A stretch of DNA of 64,000 nucleotides from Halobacillus ihumii (GCF_902726645.1 NZ_CACVAO010000001.1:2960764-3024763); one strand, 5' to 3'; numbered from the stretch's first letter, positions 8,926 to 18,930 are shown. Notes: a model not told the origin generated them from the sequence alone. Made by a program: numbers and translations.

Positions 8926-9969
8926 TTGAAAACAATGAGGGTCGCGATCATTGGTGGCGGGGATGTAGCCGAGAAGAAACACCTTCCGAATTACCGGAGT
9001 TATGAAGGTGTTGAAGTCGTTGCTGTACTGAACAGAAGGGAAGAGAAGGCTCGTTCATTCGCTGAGCGCAATCAAGTTGCCCATGGCTACACTGACCTGG
9101 AAGAAATGCTAAGTACGGAAAAGCCGGATATCGTCAGTGTTTGTACGCCAAATAAATATCATTACCAACATGTGATGGAAGCTCTGAAAGCAAATTGTCA
9201 TGTGCTTTGTGAGAAACCTCCGAGTATCGCTGCTTCTGAGGCTAAAGAAATGAATGACCTAGCGAAAGAGAAAAACTTGGTGCTGGCTTATAACTTTCAA
9301 CATCGTTTCTCAGAGGAAACAGCTATGCTGCGTAACAAAGTTCAAGAAGGAGTGCTTGGTGACATCTATTACGCCAAGCTCTCTGCTTTAAGAAGGTCCG
9401 GCGTACCAGGCTGGGGGAATTTTATTAGCAAAGACCTCCAGGGGGGCGGCCCATTAATCGATATAGGCATACATATGCTGGATAGCGCGTTTTTCATCAT
9501 GGGATTTCCAGAAGTGAAGAAGGTATCCGCGAACATGTTTCAGAAGATTGGCCCGTATAAATCGGAAGGTTCTTTTGGAAAATGGAATCCTGAAAAATAT
9601 GAGGTAGAAGACTCGCTGTTTGGCACGATTGAACTGAAGAATGGCGGCTTGATTCAAATTGACACTTCCTTTGCGCTTCATATGAAGCAAACGAAAAAGA
9701 TGAATATCGAGTTTGCTGGAGATCAAGCGGGTGCCACCTTGTACCCTTTAGAAATTTATACAGATGAGAAGGGTGAACTCGTAACTTTGTTTGAAAAAGG
9801 CCCTGCCGATACAGATGACCGTGAACGACTTTCGATTCATTCTTTTATTCAAAAATGCTTAGGATCACAGGAAGAATGGATTACAAACGGTGCTGAAGGG
9901 TATGAAATTCAGAAACTTGTTGAGGCGTTATACAGATCTGCTGAAATAGGAGAGAGTATTTATTTATGA
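8926..9969 (+). CDS. ycjS: 3-keto-glucoside dehydrogenase-like Gfo/Idh/MocA oxidoreductase (YcjS orthologue)
   Basis: 347 residues starting with TTG behind GGAGGG. The N-terminal NAD-binding fold shows VAIIGGGDVAEKKHLPNY, the family EKP motif occurs as LCEKPPS (~98), and GGGPLIDIGIHMLD (~168-181) is the substrate-domain signature with the catalytic-type His. In E. coli YcjS reduces 3-keto-glucosides with NADH and can oxidise glucosides at C3. With YcjQ and YcjR it would convert D-gulosides to D-glucosides. The gene overlaps the following GH65 gene by 4 bp, coupling the pathway to phosphorolysis. Confidence 0.82.
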   Translation: MKTMRVAIIGGGDVAEKKHLPNYRSYEGVEVVAVLNRREEKARSFAERNQVAHGYTDLEEMLSTEKPDIVSVCTPNKYHYQHVMEALKANCHVLCEKPPSIAASEAKEMNDLAKEKNLVLAYNFQHRFSEETAMLRNKVQEGVLGDIYYAKLSALRRSGVPGWGNFISKDLQGGGPLIDIGIHMLDSAFFIMGFPEVKKVSANMFQKIGPYKSEGSFGKWNPEKYEVEDSLFGTIELKNGGLIQIDTSFALHMKQTKKMNIEFAGDQAGATLYPLEIYTDEKGELVTLFEKGPADTDDRERLSIHSFIQKCLGSQEEWITNGAEGYEIQKLVEALYRSAEIGESIYL

Positions 9970-12215
9970 GGAATTTGAAGCTTTCCGAAGATCAATTTGA
10001 TCTCAAAAAAATAAACAAATATGCGACGCTCATGACGCTAGGTAATGGATACATGGGAATTCGGGGTGCGCATGAAGAAGACTACCCGATTCAAAAGCGT
10101 GGGTTATTTGTCGCAGGCATTTATAACAATTCGAGCATAGAAGAACCCGAGGAAATAGTGAACCTTCCAGATGTCATGGGGATGGACCTAGAAATTGATG
10201 GAGAAGTCTTTTCTTCATTGAAGGGAAAAACAATTTCTTATGACCGAACCCTTCACATGGACAAAGGAGAACTTACAAAGGATGTGGTCTGGGAAAGAGA
10301 AGATGGATTACGTCTGCAATTTACGTTTCGCAGACTAGCAGCTAAACATGATATCCATGTATTAGCTTCAAAAGTGGGTATTGAAAGTTTGAATAGAGAC
10401 GTCACCATTACGATCAGGACAGGCATTGATGCGCAGCAAACGAACTTTGGCCGCCAGCATTTGCTGGAAGATCATGTTCAAGTCCATGACGAAACCTATA
10501 TGCAAGGTACGTACACAACAACACGATCCCATCAAACCATTGGCTTATTCTCGACATGCACCTATTCAAAGAGCTGTGATGTCCATTTTTTTGCAAAAAA
10601 CCGCCAGCTGCTATGTGAATCTACAGCTGCATTAAAGAGAAACGAACCGTTTCATATGGAAAAACTCAATGCGGTGTACACGAGTATTGATCAAAAAGTT
10701 GATGAGTTAAATGATATCGGCTTAGCGAAGGTAAAACAGTTATCGAAAGAAGGCTATGAACAGATCCTACAACAATCAGAAGGTGCCTGGGAGGATTTCT
10801 GGAAAGAACGGCGAATTGAGATCCATTCCAGCAAACCTATGGATCAGCAGGCGATTGATTTTGCCCGGTATCACTTGGAGATTATGGCTCCGAAGCATAA
10901 CCCTAATCTCAGTGTGGCGGCTAAAGGGTTAACAGGTGAAGGCTATAAAGGGCATGTTTTCTGGGATGCGGAAATTTTTGTCTTACCTTATCATCTTTAC
11001 AATGATCCAAAGGCAGCTAAACAATTGCTGGAATACCGGTATAACAGGCTGCCAGAAGCCAGAGAGCGAGCGAAGGCAAATGGACATGAGGGGGCTCAGT
11101 TCCCGTGGGAGAGCGCACGGACAGGCAAGGAAGAAACACCTGCTTATGCTGCGATCAATATAAAAACCGGCGAAAGGCAAAAAGTAGCCTCAGCCTTAGC
11201 GGAGCATCATATTGTCGCTGATATCGCCTATGCTGTGCTTCGTTATTATCAAGCAACTGATGATCAGGAGTTCATGGCAGCGAAAGGGTTAACGATGCTT
11301 GAAGAAACGAGCAAGTTTTGGCTGAGCCGCACATCAGAACGTGACGGCCAACTGCACCTGTTAAACGTCATCGGGCCAGATGAATATACAGAGTTTATTG
11401 ATAACAATGCTTATACGAATTACATGGCCCATTATATTGTAAAACAAACGCTGCACGTATTGGATAAGTTCAACGAGCTGGATATAGAATTTCAAAAGTC
11501 AGCGGAAGATTTTCTGAACCGGTTGTATTTACCGAAGGAGAATGCTGACCAACTGATTCCCCAGGATGATACATTTTTAGGAAAACCTGCAATTGACTTA
11601 ACTAAATATAAAGAGAACCAAGGCAGCCAGTCGATCTTGCTTGATTACTCCAGAGGCGAAGTAAACGAGATGCAAATCTTGAAGCAAGCGGATGTCGTAA
11701 TGCTGTTGTATCTTTTCCCAGATTTATTCTCTAAAGAGGTCGTCGAGAAGAATTTCAGCTATTATGAAGATAAAACGATCCATGATTCTTCCTTAAGTAA
11801 AGCGATTCATTCCATTTTGGCGATGAGATGTGATCAGGAGGAACTGGCTTACCAGCTCTTCCAGGAAGCGTGCTTAATTGATCTTGGACCGAACCCTCAC
11901 TCTTCAGATGAAGGGATTCATGCGGCATCATTAGGTTCCATCTGGTTGGCCGTCTTTAGTTTCTTGAATCTATCGTTTGAACAGGAAGGAATTAAACTGA
12001 ATCCTACACTTCCTGCAGCATGGTCTTCCTTTAAACTGCCCTTCCATTATAAAGGCAGAGAAATTACGGTGGAGATGGATCAGAATACGTTATGTATTGA
12101 GAAAGTTGGGGGAGACCCGATTGATATCGAAATCGGGAAGCAACATTATCGTTTTATCGATCATCTTGAAATTCCCTTGCATAAGGATAATAAATTTTAC
12201 AAAGAAAGGACTTAA
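9966..12215 (+). CDS. ycjT: Glycoside hydrolase family 65 disaccharide phosphorylase (YcjT-like)
   Basis: 749 residues, the usual length for GH65. It phosphorolyses an alpha-glucoside with inversion to beta-glucose 1-phosphate. The N-terminal beta-sandwich begins with TLGNGYMGIRG; the (alpha/alpha)6 barrel has GHVFWDAEIFVLPY and the catalytic acid Glu473 in IGPDEYTEFIDNNAYTN; the phosphate-binding region is HSSDEGIHAASLGSIW. E. coli YcjT in the equivalent position is a kojibiose phosphorylase. Family members also act on maltose, trehalose, nigerose or glucosylglycerol, so specificity is open; PDEYTE instead of the common PDEYHE may matter. The beta-phosphoglucomutase immediately downstream fits the product. 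Confidence 0.85.
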   Translation: MRNLKLSEDQFDLKKINKYATLMTLGNGYMGIRGAHEEDYPIQKRGLFVAGIYNNSSIEEPEEIVNLPDVMGMDLEIDGEVFSSLKGKTISYDRTLHMDKGELTKDVVWEREDGLRLQFTFRRLAAKHDIHVLASKVGIESLNRDVTITIRTGIDAQQTNFGRQHLLEDHVQVHDETYMQGTYTTTRSHQTIGLFSTCTYSKSCDVHFFAKNRQLLCESTAALKRNEPFHMEKLNAVYTSIDQKVDELNDIGLAKVKQLSKEGYEQILQQSEGAWEDFWKERRIEIHSSKPMDQQAIDFARYHLEIMAPKHNPNLSVAAKGLTGEGYKGHVFWDAEIFVLPYHLYNDPKAAKQLLEYRYNRLPEARERAKANGHEGAQFPWESARTGKEETPAYAAINIKTGERQKVASALAEHHIVADIAYAVLRYYQATDDQEFMAAKGLTMLEETSKFWLSRTSERDGQLHLLNVIGPDEYTEFIDNNAYTNYMAHYIVKQTLHVLDKFNELDIEFQKSAEDFLNRLYLPKENADQLIPQDDTFLGKPAIDLTKYKENQGSQSILLDYSRGEVNEMQILKQADVVMLLYLFPDLFSKEVVEKNFSYYEDKTIHDSSLSKAIHSILAMRCDQEELAYQLFQEACLIDLGPNPHSSDEGIHAASLGSIWLAVFSFLNLSFEQEGIKLNPTLPAAWSSFKLPFHYKGREITVEMDQNTLCIEKVGGDPIDIEIGKQHYRFIDHLEIPLHKDNKFYKERT

Positions 12216-12218
12216 TCG

Positions 12219-12887
12219 ATGAACTCACAACACATAGAAGCCGTCGTTTTTGATCTGGATGGGGTGATAACCGATACTGCCCATTATCATTATTTAGCTT
12301 GGAAGCAGCTGGCCGATGAATTAGGGATTCCTTTTGACGAAAGCTTTAATGAAAACCTTAAAGGTGTAAGCCGGGTTGATTCACTGAAATTGATTCTAGC
12401 GCATGGAAATCAGTCAGACGCTTATACGGATTCAGAAATAGAAGATCTAGCTAGCCAGAAAAATGAGTTCTATAAACAGTTAATCCAACAGCTTACTCCA
12501 GAGGACATTTTACCCGGCATAAAAGAACTTATTGAAGAGATTAGAAGTGAATCCATCCCTGTTGGGTTAGCTTCAGTATCAAAAAATGCCAAAACCGTCC
12601 TGCATGCCTTGGAAATCGAGCACTTATTTGATTACTGTGCGGATGCAGCTAAAATTAAGCAATCGAAACCAGATCCGGAAATTTTCCTAACTGAATGTGA
12701 AGCACTGGGAGCAGACCCTAAGCACTCCATTGGGGTTGAAGATGCAAAGGTTGGGGTTCAGTCGATCCAAGCGAGCAGCATGTTTGCGGTAGGTGTGGGA
12801 TCTTATCTGGACCAAGCGGATTTGATGGTAAACGATACAACAGAGCTTTCCTGGAAACAAATAAAGCGTGCTTATTTACATCAATAG
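12219..12887 (+). CDS. pgmB: Beta-phosphoglucomutase
   Basis: 222 residues, HAD superfamily. It converts beta-glucose 1-phosphate made by the GH65 phosphorylase to glucose 6-phosphate. The nucleophile and acid/base are Asp12 and Asp14 (FDLDGVITDTA), followed by the PGM-specific WKQLADELG cap region, KGVSR, the SVSKN motif II, Lys in KQSKPDPEIF and the metal site GVEDAKVGVQS. Its ATG lies three bases after the GH65 stop, with AAAGAAAGG upstream. Equivalent to YcjU of E. coli. Very confident. Confidence 0.92.
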   Translation: MNSQHIEAVVFDLDGVITDTAHYHYLAWKQLADELGIPFDESFNENLKGVSRVDSLKLILAHGNQSDAYTDSEIEDLASQKNEFYKQLIQQLTPEDILPGIKELIEEIRSESIPVGLASVSKNAKTVLHALEIEHLFDYCADAAKIKQSKPDPEIFLTECEALGADPKHSIGVEDAKVGVQSIQASSMFAVGVGSYLDQADLMVNDTTELSWKQIKRAYLHQ

Positions 12888-12905
12888 TAAAGGGGGGGGA
12901 CTTCT

Positions 12906-14597
12906 ATGAAAGACGAACTCATCGATCAAATTGCCCATCATCTTGAAGACATTTATGGCAAGAGGGATGACGAGGTGATCAATACATTTCAAGAGCTGAT
13001 GGAACAGTGGTCCAAAAAAGAGTGGACGACCCCAGCTGCGCCGACAGAACAGAATATTTATCTCATTACATATGGTGATAGCATATACGAAGAGGGGAAA
13101 CCAACTCTCCCGACATTGCACCAATTTTTGAAGGAAGAAGTCGACGGCATCATTACGGATGTTCATCTCTTACCAATGTTCCCTTACACTTCGGATGATG
13201 GCTTTTCCGTAAGTGACTATAGAAAGATTCATCCAGAGTTAGGGGACTGGAGTGACATTCAGAACTTTTCCAAGTATTATCGGCTGATGTTTGATTTTGT
13301 AGCCAACCATATGTCGCAATCCAGCGAATGGTTTCAAAAGTATCTTGATGATGATCCGACGTATAAAGACTTCTTTATCCCTAAAGATCCAGAGTTTAAT
13401 AGTGAGCATGTAGTCAGACCTAGAACCTCGCCACTCTATCATGAGTACGGCACGGAAGGGAAAACAGCCTGGACAACCTTTAGTAAGGATCAGGTAGACG
13501 TTAACTTTGCGAATCCTGATGTGCTAATGGAAATGACAGATATCCTGCTTTCTTATGCCCATCAAGGCGCAACCAGTATCCGGTTGGATGCGATCGGCTT
13601 TATATGGAAGGAATCAGGCACATCCTGCATTCACTTGCCACAGGCTCATGCCATTATTCAATTATGGAATACGGTCATGAATGCCTTTCAGCCGAATACC
13701 CAGATCATTACAGAGACGAACGTTCCCCATGAAGAAAATATAAGCTACTTTGGAAGCGGAACGAATGAAGCGAACATGGTGTACCAGTTTACGCTGCCTC
13801 CGCTCGTTCTTTATAGTTTTATGAAGCATGATGCATCAAAGCTAACCCAATGGGCTCAAACCATTGAACCCGTATCAGAAGAAGCAACTTACTTTAACTT
13901 CCTGGCCAGTCATGATGGCATAGGCATGCGCCCTACAGAAGGATTGTTGAATGAAGACGAAAAGCAAGAGCTCGTCGATCAAGTAAAAGCAAATGGCGGA
14001 GATGTTTCGTATAAAAGTAATCCAGATGGAAGCCAATCTGTCTATGAGCTAAACATCAACTATTCGGAAGCCTTAAAGAATAAGGAAGAAGACCTTACCG
14101 TAGAAGATGAAGTACAAAAGATGCTAGCAGCCCATTCCGTTCTACTATCCGTCATCGGCGTACCCGCTATTTACTATCATTCCTTATTAGGATCAAAAAA
14201 TGATGAGGGAGGTATGACAGAGTCAGGCATTCCACGACGAATCAATAGAGAAAAGCTAAGTGTTGATACGATTCGTGAAGAACTCCAAACGGATCCGCGT
14301 CGGTCTGGCATTTTTAAAGGGCTTCAAGAAATGATAGAGATTCGTAAAAAAGAAGCAGCCTTTTCACCATATGCCGACCAAGAAGTACTCGATTTAGATC
14401 TGCGCCTTTTTGCCTTAAAGAGAATGGATCCTAATTCAGGGGAGGAAGTTTTCTTTGTTGTTAACACGTCAAAAGGAGAGGTCGAAGTAGCGATACCATT
14501 TAACGGAACGGACTTATTCCATGATAAGAAAGTAGAAGGTTCCGTTGTTCTTTCAGGTTATGGATATATGTGGGTTAAGAAAGAGGGAGACCATTAA
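12906..14597 (+). CDS. ycjM: GH13 subfamily 18 glucoside phosphorylase (sucrose-phosphorylase-like, YcjM-like)
   Basis: 563 residues. A retaining phosphorylase releasing alpha-glucose 1-phosphate is predicted. GH13 regions are visible: DFVANH (region I), IRLDAIGF with nucleophile Asp228, ITETN with acid/base Glu270, and SHDGIGMRP with His336-Asp337. The GIGMRP loop and overall layout are those of subfamily 18, which includes sucrose, sucrose 6-phosphate, glucosylglycerate and glucosylglycerol phosphorylases; E. coli YcjM is a glucosylglycerate phosphorylase. In a halophile a glucosylglycerate or glucosylglycerol substrate is attractive but unproven. AAGGGGGGGG precedes the ATG. It is last in the operon, whereas ycjM is first in E. 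coli. Confidence 0.8.
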   Translation: MKDELIDQIAHHLEDIYGKRDDEVINTFQELMEQWSKKEWTTPAAPTEQNIYLITYGDSIYEEGKPTLPTLHQFLKEEVDGIITDVHLLPMFPYTSDDGFSVSDYRKIHPELGDWSDIQNFSKYYRLMFDFVANHMSQSSEWFQKYLDDDPTYKDFFIPKDPEFNSEHVVRPRTSPLYHEYGTEGKTAWTTFSKDQVDVNFANPDVLMEMTDILLSYAHQGATSIRLDAIGFIWKESGTSCIHLPQAHAIIQLWNTVMNAFQPNTQIITETNVPHEENISYFGSGTNEANMVYQFTLPPLVLYSFMKHDASKLTQWAQTIEPVSEEATYFNFLASHDGIGMRPTEGLLNEDEKQELVDQVKANGGDVSYKSNPDGSQSVYELNINYSEALKNKEEDLTVEDEVQKMLAAHSVLLSVIGVPAIYYHSLLGSKNDEGGMTESGIPRRINREKLSVDTIREELQTDPRRSGIFKGLQEMIEIRKKEAAFSPYADQEVLDLDLRLFALKRMDPNSGEEVFFVVNTSKGEVEVAIPFNGTDLFHDKKVEGSVVLSGYGYMWVKKEGDH

Positions 14598-14667
14598 CAG
14601 TAAAGACGTTGCGACCCATCGTGCGGTCTAGATTCTCTGCACATAACGTCGTCTTTCTAAATGAAAG

Positions 14668-14712
14668 AACCAAGCGCTTGTTCAAAAATTGAACAAGCGT
14701 TTGGTTCTATAT
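14668..14712. terminator. Terminator at the end of the glycoside operon
   Basis: A 16-bp stem with one G.T pair (14668-14683 with 14691-14706, 7-nt loop) is followed by a weak U-run. It lies between two convergent genes and may serve both. Confidence 0.6.
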
Positions 14713-14750
14713 TTGTGGAGTCAATATGGTCTCCAGATTCAACTGATTAT

Positions 14751-16844
14751 TTATGCATACTCAAGGTTCTGCTCATAAGACTGTTTTATCAAGTCCATTA
14801 CTAATTCAGGATCGATATTAGGTGTTACTTTTATCTCTAGTTCGCCATTACCCCGATGTCCAATGTTGGATACATCTTTCGTTAAATGATTAGGATCATG
14901 TAAACTATTTGCCTTCACATTTAACCACAGCTTTAAATGAGCTTTCGCAGGCTCTAAATCAACAAAGTTGTGTCCGTCTGTTTTATAAGCAATATAATAC
15001 TTTTTAAATTCTTCAGTTATACTGGTGTCTAAATTTAATATTTTCATTTTTAATTTTTCATAGATTGCAAGGGTATCTGAACTGAAGGTATCCTCATGGT
15101 ACCTTAATGTGTATCCCTGGTCTGCTTCACTTGGGTCATTTACTCGGTATTTGGCTAATTCTTCTTCACTTAAGTTAGCATATGGCCATATTTGCAAAGC
15201 TCTCCCAGCTAGAATATCAGCTCTTTCTTTAATTGCTGACTCGTCCCACTTTCTACAATTAGCTAAACTACGATTCAGCCATAGTGGACTATCGTTGAAT
15301 CCGCCTTTAAGCTTGGACTTTTCTTCAAAAGAACGGTCGCTTAACTCTGAATTATAACCGGTTAGGGTTAAGTTACCTAGAGTATGAAGGTATTCTTCCT
15401 TGATCTGCTTCCAATCCGGGCCAAGTTCATTTTGCCATGCATCGGACACATTCTTATTCTGGGGCACAATGTGTTCAATGGTATAATTTTCTACGTTAAT
15501 TGGTTCTTTTCTGTTAAAGTTCTCAAGTTTTCGTAATAGGGTGTTACGACTCCTGAAATTATAAACATCCTTCATGACTAACTTGCGTTTAAATTCCTCG
15601 TCAGAAGGAAACCGTCGATAGCCTGTTCGTAACAGCAACGCAGCTTTAATACTCTTAGTATATTCCTCGGAATTAACTTCTCTGATTAATGAAGCAAACG
15701 TCTTGTTAAGAGAATTAGTAGGGATACCACATATTGCTCTACGGAAGACATAGCTGATTACGAGTTCTAATACTTCTGAAAATCCATCCCTATTAAGAAG
15801 GTTACATGTGTAATCCTCATACACTTTGAGAAGAAATGGATATGACACATCTACTTTCAGACTGCGGATCTCTTTAAAGTACCGTTCAAGTAAAGGATCA
15901 TCGTCATGGAAAGTTAAATTAATATAGTAATTGCCATATTTAAATACGTCTTCGATGACTTCCTCAATTGAATCATGAGAATTTTGCTGGACATAACTTT
16001 TGAAAGCTTCGTAGACAACCCCTAATTTTGGTATGGTACCTGTTTTAAGGGTAAGATAATCACGTATAAACCGATCAAAGTAGCGAGTATCTTCTAAATG
16101 TCCAAATCTTTTCTCAAGTTTATACCAATAATTTTTGTATAGTCTCTTCTGGTCCTTTTCTTCTAACCCCATTAAAAAGTAATTTCGAATTAAATCGGCC
16201 TGGGAAAGGTCCAGCCCCGTAGAGTTTAAGCTTTCAAATATCAATTGAGGGTTATCCTTATCTCTGTCTAAAGAAATGTCTACCATAATTAATTTACTAA
16301 TTCCCTCATAGATCTCGTCTAAGGATAAGTCACTCTTTTTCATGGTTTCTTTAAAGAATCCATGATTTTCTACGACTCTATTAGAATGGCCCTTGTCCAG
16401 ATCTCTTCTTTCCAATATGTCAATATAAGTGTTTCTATCTTTTTGCGTCAAAAGAAGTTTATAATGGTCTTCATCTTCTTCATCAGAGTTTAACAAATAA
16501 TAGTTTCTTGCTTTTTTAGCTGTGATCAAAGAAGATTCCTTTTCATTCTCCTCCATCAATTCCGAGAAAGCAGAAAGTATTAGACTGAGGGTAGTTAAAC
16601 GCTGCTGCCCATCGATAACTAATAATCTTGGAACAGAAGTAACATGGTAAAGGCCTTTCTCTACATAAACTACAGATCCCATAAAGTGCCCTGATAAACT
16701 CTCGTCCTCTGCAGCTCGCACAATATCCTGCCAAAGTTGTTCGCACTGTTTCTTCGTCCAACTATATGTACGTTGATAAATAGGAATAACAAATTGCTTG
16801 GGTCCTTTTAGAAATTGTAACAAGTTCGTTTCTGTTGCTTTCAT
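14751..16844 (-). CDS. GmrSD-like DUF262/DUF1524 protein, probable antiphage nuclease
   Basis: 697 residues from ATG 16844, which has GGAGTGG upstream (a GTG at 16853 is a longer alternative). The N-terminal DUF262 (GmrS-like) domain shows IPIYQRTYSW (20-29), the ParB-like NTPase motif DGQQRLTTL (78-86) and FESLNSTGLDLSQADLIRNY. A DUF1524 (GmrD-like) HNH domain follows with IEHIVPQN (His458) and the LGNLTLTGYNSELSDRSFEEK region split around 500. The C-terminal ~110 residues resemble a DUF5655 nucleic-acid-binding module. GmrSD is a type IV restriction enzyme for modified phage DNA. No other restriction or mobility gene is adjacent; an AT-rich 500-bp spacer lies upstream. Confidence 0.78.
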   Translation of the reverse strand: MKATETNLLQFLKGPKQFVIPIYQRTYSWTKKQCEQLWQDIVRAAEDESLSGHFMGSVVYVEKGLYHVTSVPRLLVIDGQQRLTTLSLILSAFSELMEENEKESSLITAKKARNYYLLNSDEEDEDHYKLLLTQKDRNTYIDILERRDLDKGHSNRVVENHGFFKETMKKSDLSLDEIYEGISKLIMVDISLDRDKDNPQLIFESLNSTGLDLSQADLIRNYFLMGLEEKDQKRLYKNYWYKLEKRFGHLEDTRYFDRFIRDYLTLKTGTIPKLGVVYEAFKSYVQQNSHDSIEEVIEDVFKYGNYYINLTFHDDDPLLERYFKEIRSLKVDVSYPFLLKVYEDYTCNLLNRDGFSEVLELVISYVFRRAICGIPTNSLNKTFASLIREVNSEEYTKSIKAALLLRTGYRRFPSDEEFKRKLVMKDVYNFRSRNTLLRKLENFNRKEPINVENYTIEHIVPQNKNVSDAWQNELGPDWKQIKEEYLHTLGNLTLTGYNSELSDRSFEEKSKLKGGFNDSPLWLNRSLANCRKWDESAIKERADILAGRALQIWPYANLSEEELAKYRVNDPSEADQGYTLRYHEDTFSSDTLAIYEKLKMKILNLDTSITEEFKKYYIAYKTDGHNFVDLEPAKAHLKLWLNVKANSLHDPNHLTKDVSNIGHRGNGELEIKVTPNIDPELVMDLIKQSYEQNLEYA

Positions 16845-16861
16845 TTGAACCACTCCATAAG

Positions 16862-17340
16862 ATTTATTATGCAGATCATATCATAATTTTCCTATCAAGG
16901 GTGTAATAGGAAATCTAAAGACACCATATAGATAGTGTATTATCGTGATGAAATATGAACTTAAGGGGTTTTTTAAGCAGAGACTTAATAACTTATCAGG
17001 CTAATAGAGGAGTATAGAAAGTATTGGTATCTTATATTGGAGATTATTCCTCTTTAGTTATGTTACGGTGAGCCTTATCATAAATTAAAAGAAGTATGAT
17101 AGCTGCTCCTTTAATAAAATATATTCTTTTAAGTTACTACTACCTTCGAACAAACATCTCATTGGGTTTTATTATCGCCTATAACGATTATATAAGGGTA
17201 AATATATAATTTTAATTTTCAAATCAATAGTGATACACTAGGAGATAGTGAGTCAAAAAAGATATGTGTGATTAGGTTGCTCCCTGGATGATTGTGAAGC
17301 CTAAGTAGGAGCGCCTATATACTTTTGCTTTTACAAATCT
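16862..17340. other. AT-rich spacer without a recognised gene
   Basis: About 480 bp between the divergent DUF262 gene and mqo. I see no ORF with a ribosome site, no riboswitch and no clear operator; it probably holds both promoters. Its base composition is more AT-rich than the flanking mqo gene, as expected beside an acquired defence gene. Confidence 0.4.
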
Positions 17341-17361
17341 TAGTGAATAAGGATGGGAAAA

Positions 17362-18897
17362 ATGAGCAACAGCCAGAGTAAAACAGACGTTATTTTAATT
17401 GGTGCAGGAATTATGAGTGCAACGCTTGGAGCATTGTTGAAAGAACTAGTGCCGGACTGGAATATTCGCGTGTTTGAAAGGCTTGATAGTGGAGGGGAAG
17501 AAAGTTCAAACGTGTGGAATAATGCGGGTACGGGACATGCTGCTCTGTGTGAGCTGAACTACACGAAGGAACAGCCGGACGGTTCGATCGACATGTCTAA
17601 AGCTACAAAAGTGAATGAACAATTCCAGGTTTCAAAGCAATTTTGGACTTATCTTGTAAACAGTAATCTGATTCGTAATCCTCAAGAGTTCATTAAACCA
17701 TTGCCTCATATGAGTTTGGTGCAAGGGGAACAGAATGTTAAATTTCTAAGAAAGCGTTTCAAAACAATGGTGGACAACCCTTTATTTGATGCGATGGAAT
17801 TTTCCGATGATCCGGAAACACTGAAAGAATGGATTCCACTGATCATGAAAGACCGGGCCTCAAATGAAGCGATCGCAGCTACAAAAATCGATGCGGGAAC
17901 AGATGTTAACTTTGGGGTGTTAACTCGTAAAATGTTTGACACCTTGGAAAGTACGGACATTGATGTTAATTACCAGCATAGTGTGAAGGATATTAAGCGG
18001 ACCAGCGACGGTGCATGGGAAGTGAAGGTGCAGGACCTCGAGCACGATAAACTTGAGACCCATACGTCTGACTTCGTCTTTATCGGCGGTGGAGGCGGAA
18101 GCCTGCACTTGCTGCAAAAGACTGGCATTCCTGAAGCTAAACATATCGGAGGCTTCCCAGTTAGCGGACAATTTATGGTGTGTAACAATCCGGAAGTGAT
18201 CGAACAGCATCATGCTAAAGTGTACGGTAAAGCCAAGGTGGGAGCTCCGCCAATGTCTGTGCCGCACTTAGATACACGTTATATCGACAGCAAAACATCG
18301 CTGCTATTCGGACCGTTTGCCGGCTTTTCACCGAAGTTTTTAAAAACGGGGTCCTTGCTTGATTTGATCACATCCGTACGTAAGGATAATCTCTTTACGA
18401 TGATCGCGGCAGGCGTGAAAAACGCTTCGTTGACGAAATACTTGATTGAACAAGTGATTTTATCTAAAGAAAAACGTATGGAACAGTTACGTGAATTTAT
18501 TCCAACCGCCAAGAGCGAGGATTGGGATTTAGTCACAGCGGGTCAACGTGTGCAAGTGATCAAAGATACGAAAGAAGGCGGCAAAGGAACCCTTCAATTT
18601 GGTACAGAACTTGTCCATTCTGCTGACGGCTCGATCGCGGCTTTACTCGGTGCCTCTCCAGGTGCTTCTACGGCCGTTTCTGTCATGCTTGAATTAATGG
18701 AAAAATGCTTTCCTCAGCATATCAAAGAATGGGAGCCGAAAATTAAAGAAATGATCCCTTCTTATGGCAAGAAGCTAGTGGAAAACCCTGAACTAATTAA
18801 AGAAATTCATACTTCCACAGCGGAAGCGTTGAACTTAGTTGATCAAAAAAAAAATGAATCTGCGGAAAGCGATTCGCGTGTCTTACAAGAAGCATAA
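17362..18897 (+). CDS. mqo: Malate:quinone oxidoreductase
   Basis: 511 residues. Membrane-associated FAD enzyme that oxidises malate to oxaloacetate and passes electrons to quinone, an alternative to NAD-dependent malate dehydrogenase. The N-terminal FAD motif is [14 protein letters not shown], followed by [30 protein letters not shown], a hallmark of Mqo, and a C-terminal [26 protein letters not shown] FAD contact (described in part). ATG 17362 follows AAGGATGGG at 4-5 nt and gives MSNSQSK; an ATG nine bases earlier lies within that site. It is transcribed alone and closed by a strong terminator. Confidence 0.93.
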   Translation: MSNSQSKTDVILIGAGIMSATLGALLKELVPDWNIRVFERLDSGGEESSNVWNNAGTGHAALCELNYTKEQPDGSIDMSKATKVNEQFQVSKQFWTYLVNSNLIRNPQEFIKPLPHMSLVQGEQNVKFLRKRFKTMVDNPLFDAMEFSDDPETLKEWIPLIMKDRASNEAIAATKIDAGTDVNFGVLTRKMFDTLESTDIDVNYQHSVKDIKRTSDGAWEVKVQDLEHDKLETHTSDFVFIGGGGGSLHLLQKTGIPEAKHIGGFPVSGQFMVCNNPEVIEQHHAKVYGKAKVGAPPMSVPHLDTRYIDSKTSLLFGPFAGFSPKFLKTGSLLDLITSVRKDNLFTMIAAGVKNASLTKYLIEQVILSKEKRMEQLREFIPTAKSEDWDLVTAGQRVQVIKDTKEGGKGTLQFGTELVHSADGSIAALLGASPGASTAVSVMLELMEKCFPQHIKEWEPKIKEMIPSYGKKLVENPELIKEIHTSTAEALNLVDQKKNESAESDSRVLQEA

Positions 18898-18929
18898 ATA
18901 GCCGTTTTGGCTGTTTATGCTTCTTTTTT
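18887..18929 (+). terminator. Terminator of mqo
   Basis: A 17-nt arm (18887-18903) pairs with 18909-18925 around a 5-nt loop and runs into six T. The stem starts inside the last codons of mqo. Confidence 0.8.
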
Positions 18930-18930
18930 A

